Positions 7,249-10,744 of a stretch of DNA of 10,744 nt are shown here, one piece after another (the first letter of the stretch is position 1; each line of letters opens with the position of its first letter). Both the position numbers and the translations under genes were made by a program. The stretch lies in NCBI GenBank assembly GCA_946479535.1, contig CAMLGP010000040.1, positions 1-10,744 of the forward strand, given 5' to 3'. Below the pieces are notes generated by a model. The model was not told where the DNA came from. It made no database searches and was given only the letters and a program-made list of their open reading frames with translations. The stretch is from an uncultured Bacteroidota bacterium (GTDB lineage Bacteria > Bacteroidota > Bacteroidia > Chitinophagales > Chitinophagaceae).

Positions 7249-7562
7249 TTTTCAGTATATCTTTTATCACCCTGCAGTTCCAGCATAAGGAAAAATACCT
7301 TTTCATTAATGCGTACAGTAAAGCTGTAGGAGGCGGCATTAAGACCCCGCTCTTCAACTATCCGATGGCCACTTGCGGTCCATACCATCACACTTTTGAT
7401 ATCCTTTGAACTCTTTACGGTAATCTGTTTGCCCGAAGTATAGATACGATAGGGTTTTGCTTCCTTATCCACTGGTGGTATTCCAGCCTGGGCGGATGCA
7501 ATGAAGATCAGAAATAAAAAGGCTGTAATAGCCATTATCTTCCGGGTTACTGCAATGATCAT
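7233..7562 (-). CDS. Small exported protein resembling a free-standing T9SS C-terminal sorting domain
   Basis: This is a 109-residue protein. It has a signal peptide of about 24-26 residues (TRK, then a hydrophobic core, then ASAQA). The remaining 80-odd residues follow the pattern of type A T9SS C-terminal domains: short strands QITVKSS, IKSVMVWTASGHRIVEE, LNAASYSFTV, then FFLMLELQGDKRYTEKIGV at the very end. In ordinary T9SS cargo this domain sits after a large catalytic or adhesive part and directs export through the outer membrane. Here almost nothing precedes it except a short linker. The usual early PNP motif is not seen. The ATG at 7562 keeps a basic n-region; a GTG two codons earlier (7568) and an ATG nine codons later (7535) are alternatives. 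An AATATTTG (7575-7568), one base off the -7 consensus, lies just upstream. The CTD resemblance is by eye only. Confidence 0.7.
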   Translation of the reverse strand: MIIAVTRKIMAITAFLFLIFIASAQAGIPPVDKEAKPYRIYTSGKQITVKSSKDIKSVMVWTASGHRIVEERGLNAASYSFTVRINEKVFFLMLELQGDKRYTEKIGVR

Positions 7563-7652
7563 TATCACAAATATTTTTTAAAGGTATTGGTTGATCATTT
7601 CAAGGGGTAGGGATGTGCCCGTCTTTGTATCTAATTTAACGTTGCGGGCAGT

Positions 7653-7668
7653 CCCGCCATCGGCGGGG
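7653..7668. repeat. GC-rich hairpin (CCCGCC-ATC-GGCGGGG)
   Basis: A perfect six-base-pair all-G/C stem with a 3-base loop stands in an otherwise AT-rich 161-base divergent gap (7563-7723). No T-run follows. Its shape is like that of a dispersed REP-type palindrome, but the copy number in the genome is unknown from this window. Confidence 0.4.
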
Positions 7669-7723
7669 TTCCTCTAACGGCAAGAATCATGCTATATTGC
7701 AAAAACATTCTAAAAACTTTGTT

Positions 7724-8053
7724 ATGACCATTCAGCAGGCGCAACAGGACGTGGATCAGTGGATCAAAACAGTGGGAGTTCGTTACTTCAATGAACTCAC
7801 CAATATGGCCATTCTTACGGAGGAGGTGGGTGAACTGGCACGTATCATGGCGCGTACCTTTGGGGATCAGTCGTTCAAAGAATCAGATAAAAAAAGGGAT
7901 CTGGCAGATGAAATGGCTGATGTATTATGGGTCCTGATCTGTCTGGCAAATCAGACCGGAGTTAACCTGACCGATGCCCTGCAGAAGAACTTTATCAAGA
8001 AGAATATCCGGGATGCAGAACGGCACCAGCAGAATGAGAAATTGAAAAAATAA
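7724..8053 (+). CDS. MazG-like nucleotide pyrophosphohydrolase
   Basis: This 109-residue all-alpha protein has the metal-binding pattern of the MazG/dCTPase (all-alpha NTP-PPase) superfamily: EEVGE at 33-37 and EMAD at 63-66 (ExxE and ExxD), in the contexts ILTEEVGELARIMAR and DLADEMADVLWVLICLAN. Such enzymes split NTPs or dNTPs to NMP and pyrophosphate with Mg2+ and often clean up abnormal nucleotides. A single short domain is closer to the MazG-like/RS21-C6 type than to the two-domain MazG. The ATG at 7724 is chosen because the open frame back to a TTG at 7697 adds nothing resembling the family. The gene is 45 bases upstream of the yihY-like gene on the same strand and may be co-transcribed with it. 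Confidence 0.9.
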   Translation: MTIQQAQQDVDQWIKTVGVRYFNELTNMAILTEEVGELARIMARTFGDQSFKESDKKRDLADEMADVLWVLICLANQTGVNLTDALQKNFIKKNIRDAERHQQNEKLKK

Positions 8054-8071
8054 GCCCTGATTGGCCGGATT

Positions 8072-8107
8072 GGCACCATTTTTTTTGATAGAAATGGTAT
8101 GCCATTT
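8072..8107 (+). promoter_or_regulatory. Two mutually exclusive hairpins around the yihY-like start codon
   Basis: Form A: GGC-ACCATTT (8072-8081) pairs with AAATGGT-(AT)-GCC (8092-8103), ten base pairs with a 2-base bulge. A and T of the ATG at 8099 are the bulge and its G is paired. Form B: the same AAATGG (8092-8097) pairs with a second CCATTT (8102-8107), leaving TATG, with the whole start codon, as the loop. The layout CCATTT-AAATGG-ATG-CCATTT could control translation. A role is inference from complementarity only. Confidence 0.4.
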
Positions 8108-9070
8108 AAGAAAGCGTGGACTATTACAAAACAGACTTTTTCAGAGTTTTTTGCTGACAGGGTGCTGAAACTCAGTGCAGCCCTTGCCTATTATACCATT
8201 TTTTCCCTTCCGGGCCTTTTAATCATTATCATCTGGGTTAGCGATATTTTCTACCGCCATAAAGACGTTGAAGGAACTGTTTACGGTCAGGTTGGTGAAC
8301 TGGTTGGTCCAAAAGCTGCCCTGCAGATCCAGGAAACTATCGCCAATGCAATTAATTCAGGGCAAAATAAGCTGGCTGCCATAGTTGGGGTAACCACACT
8401 CGTTGTAGGTGCTACCGGGATCTTTGGTGAGATACAGGATTCCATAAATCTGATCTGGAAACTTAAATCCAAACCAAAGAAAGGGAAGGGCTGGTTAAGG
8501 ATGGTAATCAATCGACTACTTTCCTTTTCTATCATACTCTCACTAGGCTTCCTGTTACTGGTTTCGCTGGTCATAAACAGTTTGATGGATTTCTTTATCA
8601 ACCATCTTATCCAGGCGTTCCCCGATACTGAGGTAATAGTGGTTTATATTTCTAATCTTGCATTGAGTTTCGTTATTACGTCCCTTTTATTCGGTTTAAT
8701 TTTTAAAGTATTGCCGGATGCACGCATTGATTGGAAACATGTTCGGGCCGGTGCTTTTACCACAGCGTTATTATTTATGGCTGGTAAATACCTGATCGGT
8801 CTGTATTTGGGTCAAAGTACAATGAGCACAGCCTATGGAGCAGCTGGTTCCATCATTGTGATCCTTTTGTGGGTCTATTACTCCGCCATCATACTTTATT
8901 TCGGAGCAGTATTCACGCGGGTCTATGCCATGAATACCGGTTCAAATATATATCCCAATAATTACGCTGTCTGGGTTGAACAGGTGGAAGTCCAATCTCA
9001 GGAATCAATCCAGAAGCAGCCGGTAACAAAGACTGTGGTTGAGGGACCTCAGCAGGAAAAGCGGGAATGA
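8099..9070 (+). CDS. YihY/BrkB-family inner-membrane protein
   Basis: This 323-residue integral membrane protein has about six hydrophobic helices, near 29-49, 92-112, 139-162, 179-204, 216-236 and 250-274. KLSAALAYYTIFSLPGLL at 24-41, KVLPDARIDWKHVRAGA at 203-219 and AYGAAGSIIVILLWVYYSA at 245-263 are hallmarks of the YihY/virulence factor BrkB family (once misannotated as ribonuclease BN). Its biochemical function is not settled; transport or envelope roles have been suggested. The hydrophilic tail from about 281 is Gln/Glu-rich and probably cytoplasmic. The ATG at 8099 is in frame with the family start. An overlapping ATG at 8094 opens an out-of-frame reading of 24 codons. The gene ends eight bases from the convergent YcxB-like gene. 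Confidence 0.92.
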   Translation: MPFKKAWTITKQTFSEFFADRVLKLSAALAYYTIFSLPGLLIIIIWVSDIFYRHKDVEGTVYGQVGELVGPKAALQIQETIANAINSGQNKLAAIVGVTTLVVGATGIFGEIQDSINLIWKLKSKPKKGKGWLRMVINRLLSFSIILSLGFLLLVSLVINSLMDFFINHLIQAFPDTEVIVVYISNLALSFVITSLLFGLIFKVLPDARIDWKHVRAGAFTTALLFMAGKYLIGLYLGQSTMSTAYGAAGSIIVILLWVYYSAIILYFGAVFTRVYAMNTGSNIYPNNYAVWVEQVEVQSQESIQKQPVTKTVVEGPQQEKRE

Positions 9071-9078
9071 ATACAGTT

Positions 9079-9576
9079 TTATTTCAAATTATTTTTCACC
9101 TTGTTGGCGAAAAGAATTTCCTTAAGCTTCATTAGTTCTCCTTCCCAAATAGCCTCTTTGGGAATTGGATTGGCTGCCTGCGAATTGAGCCAGATAAACA
9201 GCCATTTCCTGGTTTCAGTTACTTTCTGAACTTTATCCCAGCTGAAATTTGCGTTAAAAGATTCACCACGTATTAAAAACTGATCATTCTGAAATTCATA
9301 TTCTATATTTTCTCTGGCTCTGCTGCTTGAAACTCTGTACATGGTCCGCGCTTTAAAATAAGTTACGAGGGGTAACATTCCTCCGAAAATAATCAGGTAC
9401 ACAACGGGAACAATATACATAGTAAAGGAACTCACCCCTTTCGGCTGCACCAGGTTTATAAGGATTAAGAAAAAGCCTATGATTGGGAAAAGCCAGGCAA
9501 TTGGTTTTTTGAAGAGTAACACCAGACTGGCATTAATAAATTGTTTCTCTGTTAGCCTGGTCTTAATAATATTCAT
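9079..9576 (-). CDS. YcxB-like small membrane protein
   Basis: This 165-residue protein has two predicted membrane helices (about 27-43 and 53-73) joined by a short loop. A soluble domain of about 75 residues follows, with the pattern of the YcxB-like C-terminal family: EYEFQNDQFLIRGES (92-106), FSWDKVQKVTETRKWLFIWL (111-130), then an IPKEAI element (138-143). This family is widespread and uncharacterised. The membrane topology probably leaves both ends in the cytoplasm. It has its own promoter, the best one in the window, and reads convergently toward the yihY-like gene, so the two are neighbours but not an operon. Confidence 0.8.
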   Translation of the reverse strand: MNIIKTRLTEKQFINASLVLLFKKPIAWLFPIIGFFLILINLVQPKGVSSFTMYIVPVVYLIIFGGMLPLVTYFKARTMYRVSSSRARENIEYEFQNDQFLIRGESFNANFSWDKVQKVTETRKWLFIWLNSQAANPIPKEAIWEGELMKLKEILFANKVKNNLK

Positions 9577-9595
9577 ACGTTAGCAATTTATAATT

Positions 9596-9660
9596 GAGAG
9601 TTTTCCAGTCTCAAAAATAATAGCTGGATGTCAGGTTTACAACAGTTAGTAGAGAGTTTT
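9596..9660 (+). repeat. Direct repeat GAGAGTTTT flanking the YcxB-like promoter
   Basis: The nine-base word occurs at 9596-9604 and 9652-9660, 56 bases apart, on either side of the promoter at 9612-9642. The first copy falls in the expected leader. It could be a pair of operator sites, but two copies of an AT-rich nonamer could also be chance. Confidence 0.25.
9612..9642 (-). promoter_or_regulatory. Promoter of the YcxB-like gene (TTG-N20-TATTTTTG)
   Basis: On the minus strand a TTG (9642-9640), a 20-base spacer and TATTTTTG (9619-9612) match the full Bacteroidota -33/-7 consensus. Transcription would begin near 9606, giving a leader of about 30 bases before the ATG at 9576. Confidence 0.55.
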
Positions 9661-9713
9661 TGGCTCCCGTTTAAAAAGAAGAATTTCTACATGAGAACTA
9701 GGCCGTTCTGACC

Positions 9714-9721
9714 TATTTTTG
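9714..9721 (+). promoter_or_regulatory. Candidate -7 box (TATTTTTG) for glycyl-tRNA synthetase
   Basis: This exact TAnnTTTG match lies only eight bases before the ATG at 9730. If used, the mRNA would start two or three bases before the start codon and be practically leaderless. No TTG at the standard -33 spacing was found. Confidence 0.4.
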
Positions 9722-9729
9722 CGCCTATT

Positions 9730-10744
9730 ATGGCAAACGACTCAAAGAAATTTCAGGATATTATCTCACATTGCAAAGAGTACGGCTTTATTTTCCCCAG
9801 CAGTGAAATTTATGATGGCCTTCAGGCTGTATATGATTACGGCCAGTGGGGTAGTGAACTAAAAAAGAATATCAAGGATTACTGGTGGAAGAGCATGACC
9901 CAGCTCCAGGAGAATATTGTGGGTATCGACGCAGCCATCTTCATGCACCCTACTACCTGGAAAGCCTCCGGTCACGTGGATAATTTCAATGATCCCATGA
10001 TCGATAACAAAGACAGCAAGAAACGCTATCGCGTGGATCACCTGATTGAAGCACATGCTGAACAAATGATCGCCAATAACCGGCAGGATGAAGCGGATGG
10101 ATTAATTGCAGAAATGGAAAAGCTGATTGCCAGAGATGATTTCCCCGGATTAAAGAAATTAATAGAAACTTATAATATCAAATGTGGCATCAGTGGTACT
10201 TCCAACTGGACGGATGTTCGCCAGTTCAACCTGATGTTCTCTACTGAATTTGGATCCACATCCTCCTCGGAAGAAGGTGATAATATTGTTTACCTCCGGC
10301 CGGAAACCGCCCAGGGTATCTTCGTCAATTTCCTCAATGTACAGAAGACAGGCCGCATGAAGATCCCTTTCGGTATTGCGCAGATCGGTAAAGCCTTCCG
10401 GAATGAGATCGTGGCGCGACAATTCATTTTCCGTATGCGGGAATTTGAACAGATGGAAATGCAATTCTTCATTCGCCCTGGCACTCAGAAAGAATGGTAT
10501 GAACACTGGAAACAGGAACGTCTCAAATGGCATCTCAGTCTGGGTGCCGATTCAAAAAAATACCGCTTTCATGATCATATCAAACTGGCTCACTATGCAG
10601 ATGCAGCATGTGATATAGAATTTGATTTTCCTATCGGATTCAAGGAACTGGAAGGTATTCATAGTCGCACTGATTTTGATCTAAAGAATCACCAGGAATA
10701 CAGCAAAAAGAAAATGCAGTATTTCGATAATGATATCGATCCTT
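9730..10744 (+). CDS. glyS: Glycyl-tRNA synthetase, single-chain alpha2 type (3' end outside window)
   Basis: The first 338 codons are present and remain open to the window edge; about a third or more of a usual 460-500-residue enzyme is missing. Class II synthetase landmarks are clear. ASGHVDNFNDP (79-89) belongs to motif 1, YLRPETAQGIFVNF (188-201) is typical of GlyRS, and FRNEIVARQFIFRMREFEQ (223-241) forms motif 2. GIHSRTDFDL (310-319) contributes to the glycine pocket. The enzyme charges tRNA(Gly) with glycine using ATP in the cytosol. The organism therefore uses the eukaryote/archaea-like homodimeric GlyRS rather than the alpha2beta2 GlyQ/GlyS form, as expected for Bacteroidota. The ATG at 9730 is the first in frame after the -7 box and fits the family start (KKFQDIISHCKEYGFIFPSSEIY). 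Confidence 0.96.
   Translation, partial: MANDSKKFQDIISHCKEYGFIFPSSEIYDGLQAVYDYGQWGSELKKNIKDYWWKSMTQLQENIVGIDAAIFMHPTTWKASGHVDNFNDPMIDNKDSKKRYRVDHLIEAHAEQMIANNRQDEADGLIAEMEKLIARDDFPGLKKLIETYNIKCGISGTSNWTDVRQFNLMFSTEFGSTSSSEEGDNIVYLRPETAQGIFVNFLNVQKTGRMKIPFGIAQIGKAFRNEIVARQFIFRMREFEQMEMQFFIRPGTQKEWYEHWKQERLKWHLSLGADSKKYRFHDHIKLAHYADAACDIEFDFPIGFKELEGIHSRTDFDLKNHQEYSKKKMQYFDNDIDP

Noticed and set aside
7697..7723. TTG-started extension of the MazG-like gene
   Set aside because: The nine extra residues resemble nothing in the family, and the ATG at 7724 is the natural start.
8094..8168. 24-codon out-of-frame ORF overlapping the yihY-like start
   Set aside because: It is too short and has no supporting feature; kept only as a side note to the start-codon hairpins.
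9595..9613. Inverted repeat TGAGA/TCTCA as a terminator
   Set aside because: The stem has only five base pairs with a nine-base loop, and it lies at the transcription start of the YcxB-like gene, not at a gene end.
10159..10533. Minus-strand open frame of 124 codons opposite glyS
   Set aside because: It is the antisense shadow of the strongly conserved GlyRS coding sequence.
6281..10744. Idea that arfB, dtd, the MazG-like gene and glyS form one translation/nucleotide quality-control operon
   Set aside because: They are on mixed strands, separated by unrelated genes, and each seems to have its own promoter; only the arfB-dtd adjacency is tight.

Overview
The window looks like chromosomal DNA of a Bacteroidota bacterium, most likely a Chitinophagaceae/Sphingobacteriia-type lineage. 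Several signs agree on this. Perfect TAnnTTTG (-7) promoter boxes sit just upstream of several genes, and Shine-Dalgarno sequences are absent. One small protein resembles a type IX secretion (T9SS) C-terminal sorting domain, and there is a TolB-like outer-envelope propeller protein. Glycyl-tRNA synthetase is of the single-chain alpha2 type. This is inference from sequence style and family knowledge; no database search was run.

Layout: twelve genes cover almost the whole window, and no gene-free stretch exceeds 180 bases. From left to right: (1) a 3'-truncated gene on the minus strand for an exported TolB-like beta-propeller protein with a peptidase-like N-terminal domain that has lost its zinc motif; (2) a metallo-beta-lactamase-fold hydrolase (+); (3) a polysaccharide flippase (-); (4) an exported coiled-coil protein of unknown function (+); (5) a di-haem cytochrome-c peroxidase/MauG-type lipoprotein (-); (6) arfB ribosome-rescue hydrolase (-), back to back with (7) dtd D-aminoacyl-tRNA deacylase (+); (8) a small exported protein that is little more than a T9SS-CTD-like domain (-); (9) a MazG-like nucleotide pyrophosphohydrolase (+), followed by (10) a YihY/BrkB-family membrane protein (+); (11) a YcxB-like membrane protein (-); (12) the 5' part of glycyl-tRNA synthetase (+), running off the right edge.

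Gene arrangement: strands alternate constantly, so most genes are probably single transcription units. The only likely same-strand pair is mazG-like/yihY-like. Three convergent pairs have gaps of only 4, 6 and 8 bases. Several genes handle housekeeping quality control: ArfB frees stalled ribosomes, Dtd removes D-amino acids and misplaced glycine from tRNA, the MazG-like enzyme cleaves nucleotides, and GlyRS charges tRNA(Gly). The others are envelope or export functions. I see no evidence of a phage, transposon, CRISPR array or defence island.

The observations most worth a second look are a pair of mutually exclusive hairpins around the start codon of the yihY-like gene, the zinc-motif-less peptidase domain fused to a TolB propeller, the free-standing T9SS-CTD-like protein, and a three-arm inverted-repeat cluster after dtd. 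None of these amounts to a proven new system.
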